Of a DNA stretch of 64,000 nt, positions 27,257 through 36,711 are shown piece by piece (the first letter of the stretch is position 1; each line of letters begins with the position of its first letter). The translations under genes and the position numbers were made by a program. The DNA comes from Pseudomonas farris (lineage in GTDB: Bacteria > Pseudomonadota > Gammaproteobacteria > Pseudomonadales > Pseudomonadaceae), in NCBI RefSeq assembly GCF_019145235.1, contig NZ_JAHSTV010000005.1, positions 248,001 to 312,000 on the forward strand. Reading direction: 5' to 3'. The notes beneath the pieces are model-generated. The model was not told the DNA's origin and ran no database searches. It saw only the letters and a program-made list of their open reading frames with translations.

Positions 27257-28408
27257 TTACAGACAAGTGGCCAGTACTCGCACAAGCTTTTGGGCTCGTG
27301 GATCCATCAAGACGTACGGCCCCAGGGTATTTGTCACAAAGCCGAAGGCCACATCGTATTCTGGGTCAGCAAAACCGATGGAGCCGCCGGCGCCGGGGTG
27401 ACCGAACGCCCGTGGGCCGAGGCCGTAGGTGGCGTTGGGTACGTCCGGTTGATCGAGCATGCAACCCAGGCCGAAGCGGGTCCTGGTCAATAAAGTCTTG
27501 TCTTCGCCGACGCTGTGTTCGCGGGTCAGCTCGTCGAGCATTTCGCTTTCCAGCAGGCTGCCATCGAGCAGACCGGCGTAGAACCCGGCCAGGCTGCGGG
27601 CATTGCCATGGCCATTGGCGGCCGGCTGCTGCATGCGCCGCCATTCCGGTTTGTTGGTGCTGGTCATTATAGACGGTGGGTTGGTGAAGGCCCGGGTGCT
27701 CATGGCCGTCGGCTCGCGCATGGTCACTTGCAGCAAGCGCTGGGCCGCGGCATCGCCGAGGTTGCCCTTGCTACGGGCAATATGTGCCACGCGATGGAAC
27801 TCTTTGTCGGCGAGGCCGACGTGGAAGTCCAGCCCCAAAGGCTTCGCGACCCGTGCCACGATGGACTCACCCGGCCCACGACCATCGGCGCGACGCAGCA
27901 ACTCACCGACCAGCCAGCCATAGGTGATCGCCGCATAACCGTGACCTTCACCTGGCGTCCACCACGGCGCTTCGGCGGCCAGGGCATCGACCATGGTCTG
28001 CCAGTCGTAAAGTGCCTCAGGGGCCAGCAACTCGCGCAAAGCAGGCAGGCCGGCCTGATGGCAGAGCAAGTGGCGCAGGGTCACGGATTCTTTGCCGGCG
28101 GCAGCGAACTCGGGCCAGTAGCGAGCGACTGGAGCATCCAGTTGCAGCTTGCCTTCGGCCACCAGTTGCAGCGCGGTCACGGCGGTGAAGGTCTTGGTGC
28201 AGGAAAACAGGTTGGCTATGGTGTCGCTGTGCCAGGCTTCGGTGCCGTCCTTGTCGGAGGTACCGCCCCAGAGGTCGAGAACGGTTTCCCCGCCAATCCG
28301 GATGCACAACGCCGCGCCACGCTCCTGAGGATCGTCGAACAGCGCCGCAAAAGCTTCGCGCACCGCTTCGAACTTAAGCTCGTAATGACCCTGAATCTGC
28401 ACCCGCAA
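27257..28408 (-). CDS. Class C beta-lactamase-like serine hydrolase/esterase
   Basis: 383 aa, no signal peptide, so probably cytoplasmic and not a true beta-lactamase. S69-C-T-K72 is the SxxK motif, YAAITYGW supplies the conserved tyrosine, and HPGAGG stands where beta-lactamases have KTG. This pattern is that of the EstB/LACTB esterase group. The natural substrate is unknown. It lies between the OmpA lipoprotein and the glycosidase-like gene in the same orientation. Confidence 0.88.
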   Translation of the reverse strand: MRVQIQGHYELKFEAVREAFAALFDDPQERGAALCIRIGGETVLDLWGGTSDKDGTEAWHSDTIANLFSCTKTFTAVTALQLVAEGKLQLDAPVARYWPEFAAAGKESVTLRHLLCHQAGLPALRELLAPEALYDWQTMVDALAAEAPWWTPGEGHGYAAITYGWLVGELLRRADGRGPGESIVARVAKPLGLDFHVGLADKEFHRVAHIARSKGNLGDAAAQRLLQVTMREPTAMSTRAFTNPPSIMTSTNKPEWRRMQQPAANGHGNARSLAGFYAGLLDGSLLESEMLDELTREHSVGEDKTLLTRTRFGLGCMLDQPDVPNATYGLGPRAFGHPGAGGSIGFADPEYDVAFGFVTNTLGPYVLMDPRAQKLVRVLATCL

Positions 28409-28548
28409 CTCTCCCGGATAAACGCTCTACAAAGTGGCCCGCATTGTTCCAGCCCTTGAGGGTTTTGGGAACAGGGTTGGGCCGGGCGGTCGCCCGGCCT
28501 TGAGAATGCCTCAGACATCGATGGTGCGATCCCTGTGGTGTATCAGAC

Positions 28549-31071
28549 TCAATGACCATTGCCCGAATGCCCACCCGCATGGCCGGCGCCCTGCTCCGCC
28601 CCCTTGTCGGCAGCACCTTGCTTGCCGCCCTCGCCCTCATGGTTCTCGGTGGCTTCTTCCGCCTCGGCCCTGGCCTTCTCGGCCTCTTTGCCGAGCTGAT
28701 CGACAGCCTGCAAATTGCTTTTGCGCACAGTGTCGACAAAGCCCTGGAACGGCAGATCGGTAATGCCCACCAGACCGAAGTGACCGTTCTCGCCGTCCAG
28801 CAGGCGACCGGTCACCGGTTGATCGAGGTACTGGAACCAGTGCACCCCGACAATCGACGGTTCGCTCATCGCTTGTTTGAGGAAGTTGGCGTAAGCCGGG
28901 CCGCGATCTTCTTCTTTCGCCAGTTGCGTCACGCCCCCCCAGAACGGGCCGCGATCCTTTGATCCGAAGTTGAACTCGGTAATCAGCACCGGTTTGTCCA
29001 GGCTGCGCAGTCTGGCGAAGTCATAACCGTCCTGAGGTTGCAGGGTGTACATATTGAAGCTCAACACGTCGCAGTATTGCGCGCAGGACTCGACGGCTTC
29101 CGGGGTGCTGACGGCAAAACGGCCACCCAGTAATAACTGGTTCGGCGCATGCCACTTGAGCGAATCGGAGACGGTTTTGAAGTACGTGTCGGCGAAGACT
29201 TTCTGGAAGTATTTGAAGTCGGCTTCGATTTCCGGGTATTCGGCGCTCGGCTGCGGCGGCACGAAACCCGGGTCTTCCATCAATTCCCAGGCCGGCAGAT
29301 CAATGCCCCATGCTTTGGAAAGGCCCGCCTGGTTGCGGTACTTGTCACGCAGTTGTTTGAGGAAGGCACGTTTGGCCGGTACATCGGTGGTCATTTTCAA
29401 AGTGCCATAGGCCAACGCATAACGGGCCTTCGGGTCAGCGCCGGGACCTGCCCAAGCCAGTTCGTTATCGGCGAAGTAACCGATCAGCCACGGATCGTCG
29501 CGATGGTCGCGGGCGGCGATGGCCACGGCGCGTTCGGTGGCCATGGCGAAACGCGGATCGAACGGGTCAGGCATGCCGCCCCACCAATCGGTACCGGTGC
29601 TGATGCTGGCGTAATCGCCGACGATCGACAGCGGCAAGGTGTATGGCACTCGGTCCGCGTTGCCAAACCCCGGGGCGCTCCAGTTGCCAAGGGTGTTGAA
29701 ACCCCAGGCTTGCAGGCGATCGAGGGTATGACTGGCCCAGCGTTGTTCGTCGAAAACCACTTTGCAGGGCTCGGCGGCCGTTTGCTCGGCCGCTTTTTCG
29801 ACTGACGCTTCAACGGCGCCGGTCTTGGCCGCGTCGGCAACGCCAGCCGCGGATTCGGTCGCCGCAGGAGCGGCTGATTGCTCGGCAGCCTTATCGGTCG
29901 CCGCCTCGACCGCATCGGCCTTGGCTGCTTCAGCGACACCGGCCTTGGTCTCGCTGCCCGGTGCGCAAGGTTTGCCATACAGACGCTGCAGGTTAGCGCC
30001 ATAGAAATCGTACCAGCGCCCGACATTGTAGGCTCGTCCCTGATCGGCGCCATTACCGCCACGGTTGTCGCCTTCACCATAATAACTGGCAAGAGGCTCG
30101 TCGGGTTTGGGCAAGGACTCGAACATCCACTCGCGACCGGCGACGTAGGTCTGGTTGACGCTCGGGTTCACGCTGTTGACGCCGAGGGAATAGAACGGAT
30201 GCCCTTCCGGGGTCACCAGGTACCAGCGGCCGTCACGCTTTTCGGTGCGGAAAAAGCCGCTGGCCTTGAACGCCGGGCCTTTGGTCCAGCCGCCGAACTT
30301 GTCCAGGGACTGCTTCTCGCGCTCGGCCAGCCAGGTTTTCAGTTGTTGCTGTTCTTTGGCCGCCGCGGACTTCAGTTGCTCGTCGCTGCTGACCTTCTCC
30401 GGCCACTTGGCCCGGGTCGATTGGCCGTAAGCATCCACCAAAGCGCCATAAGCGGCCTTGGTGACCGCCTCGCCATCCTGCACGCCGAAGCGCTCGAGCA
30501 GGATGCTTTGGGCGACTTTCGGCTGATCCATCGACAAGGTCACCGACACTACTTGGCTGCGGTCCAGCTCACCGGTGCTGCTGGCCAGCAATACACGCTG
30601 GCCTTCGAAGGTGATCGGCATCGGCGGGCCGGCTTTCATGCCCTGGCTCAAAGGTGAACTCGGTTGCAGTGGTACCAGCAGGGTTTGCGCAGGGCCGGCC
30701 GGCAGATCGACACGGCTGAGCAAGGTCTTGCCGTCGTTGCTCTGGATTTTCACGTACAAGGTCACGGCCCAGTTCATCGCGCTCTGGATCCGCAGGCTCA
30801 TGACGCCCGACTGCGACCAGTCCCAGGCACCGGTCTGCGGCGTCAGGCGCAAGGTCGGCTGGGCGACCGGATTAAAAGTCACGCGACGCAGCACTTCGCC
30901 TTCGGCCGTTTGCTCCGCGTTCGATTGCGGCAGGCTGGCGTCCTGCGTCGCCACCTGAACCACGTCGGCGGGACGCACAAAGTTGAACAACGTTTGCTGG
31001 CCGGCAGGGGCTGCCAGCAAAGGGGCTGCGAACATCAAGGCAAAAACAGCAGGCAACGAACGGCGAATCAT
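28549..31071 (-). CDS. Clan GH-A glycoside hydrolase-like exported protein (beta-agarase/beta-galactosidase type)
   Basis: 840 aa from ATG 31071. Signal peptide ~1-20 (ending PLLAAPA). A beta-rich N-terminal module with AWDWSQSGVMSLRIQ resembles a carbohydrate-binding fold. The catalytic barrel keeps the two clan GH-A acids: GYFADNELAW (E537, acid/base) and LITEFNFGS (E699, nucleophile). Residues ~372-433 are an Ala/Glu-rich insertion made of two imperfect repeats, between cysteines in KPCAPG and EPCKVV. The C-terminal ~30 residues are Gly/His-rich. It probably acts on an exported or environmental polysaccharide. No strong SD is seen. Confidence 0.78.
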   Translation of the reverse strand: MIRRSLPAVFALMFAAPLLAAPAGQQTLFNFVRPADVVQVATQDASLPQSNAEQTAEGEVLRRVTFNPVAQPTLRLTPQTGAWDWSQSGVMSLRIQSAMNWAVTLYVKIQSNDGKTLLSRVDLPAGPAQTLLVPLQPSSPLSQGMKAGPPMPITFEGQRVLLASSTGELDRSQVVSVTLSMDQPKVAQSILLERFGVQDGEAVTKAAYGALVDAYGQSTRAKWPEKVSSDEQLKSAAAKEQQQLKTWLAEREKQSLDKFGGWTKGPAFKASGFFRTEKRDGRWYLVTPEGHPFYSLGVNSVNPSVNQTYVAGREWMFESLPKPDEPLASYYGEGDNRGGNGADQGRAYNVGRWYDFYGANLQRLYGKPCAPGSETKAGVAEAAKADAVEAATDKAAEQSAAPAATESAAGVADAAKTGAVEASVEKAAEQTAAEPCKVVFDEQRWASHTLDRLQAWGFNTLGNWSAPGFGNADRVPYTLPLSIVGDYASISTGTDWWGGMPDPFDPRFAMATERAVAIAARDHRDDPWLIGYFADNELAWAGPGADPKARYALAYGTLKMTTDVPAKRAFLKQLRDKYRNQAGLSKAWGIDLPAWELMEDPGFVPPQPSAEYPEIEADFKYFQKVFADTYFKTVSDSLKWHAPNQLLLGGRFAVSTPEAVESCAQYCDVLSFNMYTLQPQDGYDFARLRSLDKPVLITEFNFGSKDRGPFWGGVTQLAKEEDRGPAYANFLKQAMSEPSIVGVHWFQYLDQPVTGRLLDGENGHFGLVGITDLPFQGFVDTVRKSNLQAVDQLGKEAEKARAEAEEATENHEGEGGKQGAADKGAEQGAGHAGGHSGNGH

Positions 31072-31167
31072 AGGAACGTGGATCTCCCAAGCGACCATCA
31101 ATGGGCCAGTGGAAAAGCGGTGGCAGTGAGGTAGACAACGCGGCGGGCCTATTTGCCCACCGGTGCA

Positions 31168-33312
31168 TCAGGAAATTTCACGACGGAATGGCGGCAATGC
31201 ATTGAGAATAGCTTTGCCGTAGCGCTGCGTGACCAGACGGCGGTCGAGCAAGGTGATGGTGCCGCGGTCTTCTTCGGTCCGCAGCAAGCGACCGCAGGCC
31301 TGGACCAGTTTCAGCGAAGCGTCCGGCACGGAGATTTCCATGAACGGATTGCCACCGCGAGCCTCGATCCATTCCGCCAGGGCCGCTTCGACAGGATCGT
31401 CGGGCACCGAGAACGGAATCTTGGCGATCACCACGTGCTCGCAGTAGGCACCGGGCAAATCCACACCTTCGGCGAAACTCGCCAGACCGAACAGCACGCT
31501 CGAATCCCCGCCATCAACTCGCGCCTTGTGCTTGTTCAGGGTTTCCTGCTTCGACAGGTTGCCTTGAATGAACACTTGCTTGCGCCAGTCGCGATCCAGA
31601 CCGTCGAACACGTCCTGCATCTGCTTGCGAGAGGAGAACAGCACCAGGGTGCCACGGGAGCCTTCTACCAGTTGCGGCAAGTCGCGAATGATCGCCGCGG
31701 TGTGGGCCGGCGCGTCACGCGGGTCGGCTTTCAGGTCCGGCACCCGCAGCACACCGGCGTCGGCGTGATGGAACGGGCTCGGGACCACCGCGGTGACGGC
31801 TGTTTTAGGCAGGCCGGCACGCATGCGGAAGCGGTCGAAAGTGCCGAGAGCGGTCAGGGTCGCCGATGTCACCAGCGCCCCGTAGGCCACGTTCCACAGG
31901 TTGCGCCGGAGCATGTCCGCCGCGAGGATCGGGCTGGCATTGACCTCGATATCGAACAGCGAACCGCTTTCGGCCAGGGTCAGCCAACGGGCCATGGGCG
32001 GGTTGTCTTCCGGGTCTTCGACAGTGAAAGCGGTCCACAACTCCCAATTGCCCGAAGAACGCGACAACAGGCTGCCGAACAGCGGATACCACTCTTCGGC
32101 CTGGTTGCTGGCGATGCCGATATTGACCTCGCCGTCCATGCCTTCCTTGAGCAGTTCGGTGAGCCGGGTGAACAGGTCGGTCAGGCGGGCAAAGCCCTTC
32201 TTCAGCTCGATGCCCATTTCGCGCATGTGCTCGGGAATCACCCCGCCGACGAAACGGTGACGTGGGCGCTCACGGCCTTCGACGTCTTCGCCGGGCTTGA
32301 AGTCGGCTGCTTGCTCACAGGCGCTGAACATGAACTGCTGCTGGGTCTTGATCTCCCGGGCCAGTTCCGGCACTTGCTCGATCAACTTGCCCAGATCGCC
32401 CGGCAGCGGGTGTTGGGCCAGCAGTTTGGTGAGGTTCTTGGCCGTGGTTTCCAGCCAGTCGGCGGTGGAACGCAGACGCGTGTAGTGGGCGAAGTGACCG
32501 ATAGCCTTGTCCGGCAGGTGATGGCCTTCGTCGAATACGTAGATGGTGTCCCGCGGATCGGGCAGAACCGCGCCGCCGCCCAGAGCCAGGTCGGCCAGGA
32601 CCATGTCGTGGTTGGTAACAATCACGTCGACTTTGCCCATACCTTCGCGGGCCTTGTAGAAGGCGCACTGGCCGAAGTTAGGGCAATGACGGTTGGTGCA
32701 CTGGCTGTGATCGGTGGTCAGGCGCGCCCAGTCGGCGTCTTCCAGCGCCGTCGACCAACTGTCGCGGTCGCCGTCCCACTTATTGCCGGCGAGCTTCTCG
32801 ATCATGCTGGTGAACAGCTTCTGGCTGGCCTCATCGACCTCGATCTTGAAGCCTTCTTCTTCGAACAGCTGCGCGGTGGCAGTCTGCGCATGACCTTCCT
32901 GGAGCAACATGTCGAGTTTGGACAGGCACATGTAGCGCCCGCGGCCCTTGGCCAGGGCGAAGCTGAAATTCAGCCCGCTGTTGCGCATCAGGTCGGGCAA
33001 ATCCTTGTAGACGATCTGCTCTTGCAGGGCCACGGTGGCCGTGGCGATCACCAGACGCTTGCCGGCGGCCTTCGCGGTGGGGATGGCCGCCAGGCTGTAG
33101 GCCACGGTTTTGCCGGTACCGGTGCCGGCTTCCACCGCGACAATCGCGGGGTCGCCACTGCGCCGGCCTTCATCGTCGGTGTCGATGGCACCGAGGACCT
33201 TGGCAATTTCGGCGATCATCAGGCGTTGGCCGTAGCGCGGCTTGAGGCTCTTGGCTTCGAGAAAACGCGAGTAGGCGCCCTGGATCGTGGTTTTGAGTTC
33301 GGTGCTGATCAT
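31168..33312 (-). CDS. dinG: ATP-dependent DNA helicase DinG
   Basis: 714 aa, XPD-like superfamily 2 helicase. Walker A EAGTGTGKT at residues 61-69, the DEAH-like box DEGHH, and motif VI QACGRLLRTEEDRG. Four cysteines (GRYMCLSK, SQCTNRHCPNFGQC) are placed to bind the iron-sulfur cluster. It unwinds DNA, including R-loops and replication-transcription conflicts. The gene stands alone. Confidence 0.96.
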   Translation of the reverse strand: MISTELKTTIQGAYSRFLEAKSLKPRYGQRLMIAEIAKVLGAIDTDDEGRRSGDPAIVAVEAGTGTGKTVAYSLAAIPTAKAAGKRLVIATATVALQEQIVYKDLPDLMRNSGLNFSFALAKGRGRYMCLSKLDMLLQEGHAQTATAQLFEEEGFKIEVDEASQKLFTSMIEKLAGNKWDGDRDSWSTALEDADWARLTTDHSQCTNRHCPNFGQCAFYKAREGMGKVDVIVTNHDMVLADLALGGGAVLPDPRDTIYVFDEGHHLPDKAIGHFAHYTRLRSTADWLETTAKNLTKLLAQHPLPGDLGKLIEQVPELAREIKTQQQFMFSACEQAADFKPGEDVEGRERPRHRFVGGVIPEHMREMGIELKKGFARLTDLFTRLTELLKEGMDGEVNIGIASNQAEEWYPLFGSLLSRSSGNWELWTAFTVEDPEDNPPMARWLTLAESGSLFDIEVNASPILAADMLRRNLWNVAYGALVTSATLTALGTFDRFRMRAGLPKTAVTAVVPSPFHHADAGVLRVPDLKADPRDAPAHTAAIIRDLPQLVEGSRGTLVLFSSRKQMQDVFDGLDRDWRKQVFIQGNLSKQETLNKHKARVDGGDSSVLFGLASFAEGVDLPGAYCEHVVIAKIPFSVPDDPVEAALAEWIEARGGNPFMEISVPDASLKLVQACGRLLRTEEDRGTITLLDRRLVTQRYGKAILNALPPFRREIS

Positions 33313-33411
33313 GGATTGTCGGGCGCAAAAAACGCTGGATAAATTTTCAGTGGTTCGGATCGGCCGCTATCATACCCCGCTAATTAATCCCGCGCAGAAC
33401 GGAGTACCTCA

Positions 33412-33876
33412 ATGACACCTTTTGGCATCGTTTATACCCTGCATGTCCTGGCCGCCCTGGTGTGGGTCGGCGGCATGTTTTTCGCCTGGATGGTCTTGCG
33501 CCCCGCGGCGATGAAGGCGCTGGAAGGCCCTGCCCGATTGAAGCTGTGGGTGGAAGTGTTTCAAGGTTTTTTCCGCTGGGTCTGGATCGCGGTGGTGCTT
33601 TTGCCGATCAGCGGCGTGGGCATGATTCATCTGCAGTTCTCCGGATTTGAAGCCGCGCCGCGGTATGTGCAGGTGATGATGGGATTGTATGTGGTGATGA
33701 CGGCGCTGTTTATCCGGATTCAGGCGTTGCTGCTGCCAGAGTTGCGCACAGCGGTAACGGCTCAGGATTGGCCGACGGGCGCAGCGGTGCTGGGCAGGAT
33801 TCGTCGGTTGGTGGGGATTAACCTGGTGGTCGGGTTGGCGCTGGTGGCGATTGCTGCGGCTCGGCCGATGTTCTGA
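33412..33876 (+). CDS. CopD-family membrane protein
   Basis: 154 aa with four helices. It starts with FGIVYTLHVLAALVWVGGMF, the His-x-x-x-x-x-Trp-x-Gly-Gly pattern of the CopD/YsxK superfamily; the histidine may bind heme or copper. ACGGAGTACCTCA precedes the ATG. It is divergent from dinG. The function in this family is unproven. Confidence 0.8.
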   Translation: MTPFGIVYTLHVLAALVWVGGMFFAWMVLRPAAMKALEGPARLKLWVEVFQGFFRWVWIAVVLLPISGVGMIHLQFSGFEAAPRYVQVMMGLYVVMTALFIRIQALLLPELRTAVTAQDWPTGAAVLGRIRRLVGINLVVGLALVAIAAARPMF

Positions 33877-33989
33877 GGAATATGTAGTTTGGGGGAGCTT
33901 TTGTGCCCCCCGTTCGGCTGCGGAGCAGTCGTAAATCACCGCGTTCATTCTGAAAGAATGGGGTCGCTGGTTTTGGGGCCGCTTCGCGA

Positions 33990-34021
33990 CCCAGCGGGAG
34001 CAAGCTCCCTCGCCACAGGAG
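33990..34021. repeat. Degenerate REP-like element
   Basis: GCGGGAGCAAGCTCCCTCGC followed by CACAGG, a palindromic variant related to the other REP elements and often seen in P. fluorescens genomes. It lies at the 3' ends of the convergent CopD-like and collagen-like genes and could act as a terminator. Confidence 0.55.
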
Positions 34022-34024
34022 GGC

Positions 34025-34783
34025 TTACATCCGCTGAATGCTCACCGAACCCGCCACTCCCGCAGGCCCTGGCTGGCCATCGGCACCGGGACGACCACTC
34101 TTGCCACCATCGGCTTTATAGACGACGCAGCCCTTGGCCTTGCCACCCGCTCCCGGTTTGCCACCAGGCCCTGCCGCGCCACCAACCCCGCCTGCAACCT
34201 CGACCTTGATCTGCTCCGTCGGGTAATCACGCGGCACTTCCAGCCGAACCAGCGCCCCTGGTGCGCCTGGCTGGCCGTCGCTGCCATCACTGCCATCGGC
34301 GCCGCGACCGGCCTGGCCCCAGGTACAACCCGGTGCTTGACCATTAGCCCCATCAAGGCCGACAAAACCTGGAGCACCCGCGCCACCGCGAGCGTCTACG
34401 GACAATTGTGGCGCGTTCAACGCTTTGATCTGCACATCCAGATTGCGCCCGGAGCGAGCGGCCTTGAGGTAAGTCCCCGGCGCGCCCCGCGCAGTGATCT
34501 GGCTGCCTTCGGCCAACTCGGCACGGCTGACCTTCAACGCCAGGGCTTGTTCGCTCGGCACAATGGCAATCCGCGCGTCGCGTCCCAGGCGCAGTTCGCC
34601 GACCGTCACTTCGGTCACGTTCGAGGGAATCAGCAAGGTGCCGTAATCGGCGACTTCCAGCCGTTCCAGTTGCAAGGTACTGGCGGTGTTGGGCAAACGC
34701 ATCAGCGAGTTGGTTTCGACGCTCACCACCTGCGCGCAGGCCAATGGGCTGATAAGTGCAGCGAGCAGACAGAGTTTACGCAT
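34025..34783 (-). CDS. Exported collagen-like Gly-X-Y protein
   Basis: 252 aa. Signal peptide 1-17 (ending PLACAQ). An N-terminal half without repeats (LQLERLEVADYGTLLIPSNV) resembles a beta-strand domain. The C-terminal half carries several blocks of Gly-X-Y triplets rich in Pro, Asp and Ala (GRGADGSDGSDGQPGAPG, GKSGRPGADGQPGPAG), broken by a basic-cysteine segment. ATG 34783 is chosen because the signal peptide starts there. The start overlaps the DUF1145 stop by eight bases. Function unknown; bacterial collagen-like proteins are usually surface or matrix proteins. Confidence 0.8.
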   Translation of the reverse strand: MRKLCLLAALISPLACAQVVSVETNSLMRLPNTASTLQLERLEVADYGTLLIPSNVTEVTVGELRLGRDARIAIVPSEQALALKVSRAELAEGSQITARGAPGTYLKAARSGRNLDVQIKALNAPQLSVDARGGAGAPGFVGLDGANGQAPGCTWGQAGRGADGSDGSDGQPGAPGALVRLEVPRDYPTEQIKVEVAGGVGGAAGPGGKPGAGGKAKGCVVYKADGGKSGRPGADGQPGPAGVAGSVSIQRM

Positions 34784-35054
34784 GGGAGGCCTTCGAAGCG
34801 GCCGGGGCCGGAATGGTTTGCAGGTGGAAAACGCCGAAAAAGACAATCTTCAGACGATCACGCCAAGGGTGGGCTCGACCTTTGAGGCTGCGGTTGCAGA
34901 ACACCAACTCCAGAAGATGGAGCCCTGCCAACAGGCTGCCTGCAAAATTGATCAGCAGGTGAAAGGGATGGATAAACGGTATGAGCAGATTGACCAGCGC
35001 CACTAACCAGAACAGCAGGGTCAATAACTTTCCCAGCCCCCAAAACACCTTCAT
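34776..35054 (-). CDS. DUF1145 small membrane protein
   Basis: 92 aa with two or three hydrophobic helices (MKVFWGLGKLLTLLFWLVAL onward) and the motif LVFCNRSLKGR near the second helix. This matches my memory of DUF1145 (YhhL-like) proteins. Its stop overlaps the start of the collagen-like gene by eight bases, so the two are cotranscribed. Function unknown. Confidence 0.75.
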   Translation of the reverse strand: MKVFWGLGKLLTLLFWLVALVNLLIPFIHPFHLLINFAGSLLAGLHLLELVFCNRSLKGRAHPWRDRLKIVFFGVFHLQTIPAPAASKASHA

Positions 35055-35202
35055 ACGCGCCCCCGTTGAGATTTATTCTTTGCGCGCACAGTAACGGCTT
35101 ACGCGCGGGATAAGCCAGAGGCCAACAAAAAATTCTTCCGGAAGGTCGCCACTTGGCCGCCGGAACAACCTGAATGGTCGTCCGACGGCTCTATCACAGG
35201 GC

Positions 35203-35916
35203 TCAGCGATTGATGTGCAACTCCACGCGACGGTTTTGCGCCCGCCCTTCTTCCGTGTCGTTATCGGCCACCGGCTGGCTTTCGCCCCGGCCTTCGCTGG
35301 TGAGTTTGTTCGGCGCCAGCCCCTGACTCAACAGGTAGGCCGCCACGCTGCTGGCACGACGTTCCGACAGTTTCTGGTTATAGGCGTCCGAACCCTGGCT
35401 GTCGGTATGACCGATGACTTTAACGCTCACCACATCGGCGTTCTGCAATTTAGCCATCAGCGAATCCAGCTCACTGCGCGCTTCGGGCATCAGGTTGGAT
35501 TGGTTGTAAGCGAACAGCACGTTGCCATTCAGGGTGATGACTTCGGATACCGGTGGTTCGACAGGTTTCACGCTGGCCGGGTATTGCGGCAGCGGGCAAC
35601 CGTGATGTTCGACAGGGGTATCGGCAGGTGTATCAGGGCAGCGATCGCGTCGATCGAAAACACCATCATCGTCTTCATCGCCATCCTGGGCGTAGCAGAT
35701 CAGGCCACCGGTCAAGATTCCGAGCGCCGCTCCACCCGCGGCCCAGGCACTGCTTTCAATTGCGCCCAAACCGCCACCGACCAGTCCGCCAATGACGCTG
35801 CAGATCGGCCACGTACGTTGATTGAGGGGGGCAGTGCCATCGCTGTGAGTCGCACAACCGGTCAGAAGACTGCCAAGCAGCAGAACCGGGAAGACGGTCC
35901 TTGTGAGAACGCTCAT
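35203..35916 (-). CDS. OmpA-family lipoprotein with a Ca2+-binding-like motif (copy 2)
   Basis: 237 aa. The lipobox LLTGC gives C21. A glycine-rich segment (VIGGLVGGGLGAIESSAWAA) precedes DGDEDDDGVFDRRDRCPDTP, a thrombospondin type 3-like acidic repeat. The OmpA domain (KVIGHTDSQGSDAYNQ, LSERRASSVAAYL, EGRAQNRRVELHINR) binds peptidoglycan. It is paralogous to the gene at 36007-36702, which precedes it in the same direction with 90 bases between. Its SD sits in a near-perfect leader hairpin. Confidence 0.9.
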   Translation of the reverse strand: MSVLTRTVFPVLLLGSLLTGCATHSDGTAPLNQRTWPICSVIGGLVGGGLGAIESSAWAAGGAALGILTGGLICYAQDGDEDDDGVFDRRDRCPDTPADTPVEHHGCPLPQYPASVKPVEPPVSEVITLNGNVLFAYNQSNLMPEARSELDSLMAKLQNADVVSVKVIGHTDSQGSDAYNQKLSERRASSVAAYLLSQGLAPNKLTSEGRGESQPVADNDTEEGRAQNRRVELHINR

Positions 35917-35924
35917 TGTGAATG

Positions 35925-35960
35925 CTCCTGTGTCACCGGCCCATACCGGTCACACAGGAG
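35925..35960 (-). promoter_or_regulatory. Leader hairpin that pairs with the Shine-Dalgarno sequence
   Basis: Arms 35925-35939 and 35946-35960 pair over 15 bases with one mismatch and a 6-base loop. The 3' arm in the mRNA contains AGGAG, eight bases before the start codon. The ribosome site of the 35203-35916 gene would be closed when this forms, as in RNA thermometers or other translational switches. Confidence 0.6.
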
Positions 35961-36006
35961 TAAAGACCCGCATCCGCGACTGTACAAGCCGCGGAGCACA
36001 AGGGAT

Positions 36007-36702
36007 CTAGCGGTTGATTTTGATTTCCGTGCGACGGTTCAACGCACGGCCGTCCGCAGTTTTGTTATCGGCCACCGGCTGGCTTTCACCGGCACCGGTC
36101 ACAGTCACGAAACTGCTGCGTGGCACGCCTTGGGAAATCAGGTATTCCACCACCGAATGGGCGCGTCTATCCGACAGTTTCTGATTGTAGGCATCGCTGC
36201 CGACGCTATCGGTATGACCGGTCACGGTCAGTTGGGCGCTGGAGGATTCCTGTTTCAGGCGCGTGGCAATGGTGTTGAGTACGTCTTTATCGGCAGGGGT
36301 GAGCTTGGCCGAGTCGAACTGGAAGTGCACATCACGGATAACGATGACTTCTTCCTTGACCACCGCAGCCTCCTCGACCACCGGCGCAGGCGCTGGTGGA
36401 GGGCAGCCGTCGGCATCGACCCGCACGCCTTTAGGTGTACCCGGGCACTTGTCGCGACTGTCCGGCACGCCATCGCCGTCTTCGTCGCCATCGCCGTGCA
36501 CCCAGCAATAGGCGGCTGCCGTGCCGCCGACCACCAGCGCGCCATACCCCGCCCATGCCGAGCTCTCGGTCGCGCCGAGCCCTGCACCAATGACACCACC
36601 GACCGCCGCACAGGACGGCCAGTCGGTTTTCTGCAAGCCTGCACAACCAGTCAACACACTGGTTAGCAGAACCAAGGGTAATGCTGTCCGAATTATGCTC
36701 AT
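36007..36702 (-). CDS. OmpA-family lipoprotein with a Ca2+-binding-like motif (copy 1)
   Basis: 231 aa. The lipobox VLTGC gives C20. A glycine-rich hydrophobic segment (AAVGGVIGAGLGATESSAWA) is followed by DGDEDGDGVPDSRDKCPGTP, a TSP3-like acidic motif. A Pro/Val/Glu linker leads to an OmpA domain (QLTVTGHTDSVGSDAYNQ, LSDRRAHSVVEYL, DGRALNRRTEIKINR). It is the upstream member of a tandem pair from duplication. The leader has a related but imperfect hairpin. Confidence 0.9.
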   Translation of the reverse strand: MSIIRTALPLVLLTSVLTGCAGLQKTDWPSCAAVGGVIGAGLGATESSAWAGYGALVVGGTAAAYCWVHGDGDEDGDGVPDSRDKCPGTPKGVRVDADGCPPPAPAPVVEEAAVVKEEVIVIRDVHFQFDSAKLTPADKDVLNTIATRLKQESSSAQLTVTGHTDSVGSDAYNQKLSDRRAHSVVEYLISQGVPRSSFVTVTGAGESQPVADNKTADGRALNRRTEIKINR

Positions 36703-36711
36703 CTAGTTCTT

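Noticed and set aside
31153..33342. 729-residue frame opposite dinG
   Set aside because: Composition is that of an antisense shadow; dinG has all helicase motifs.
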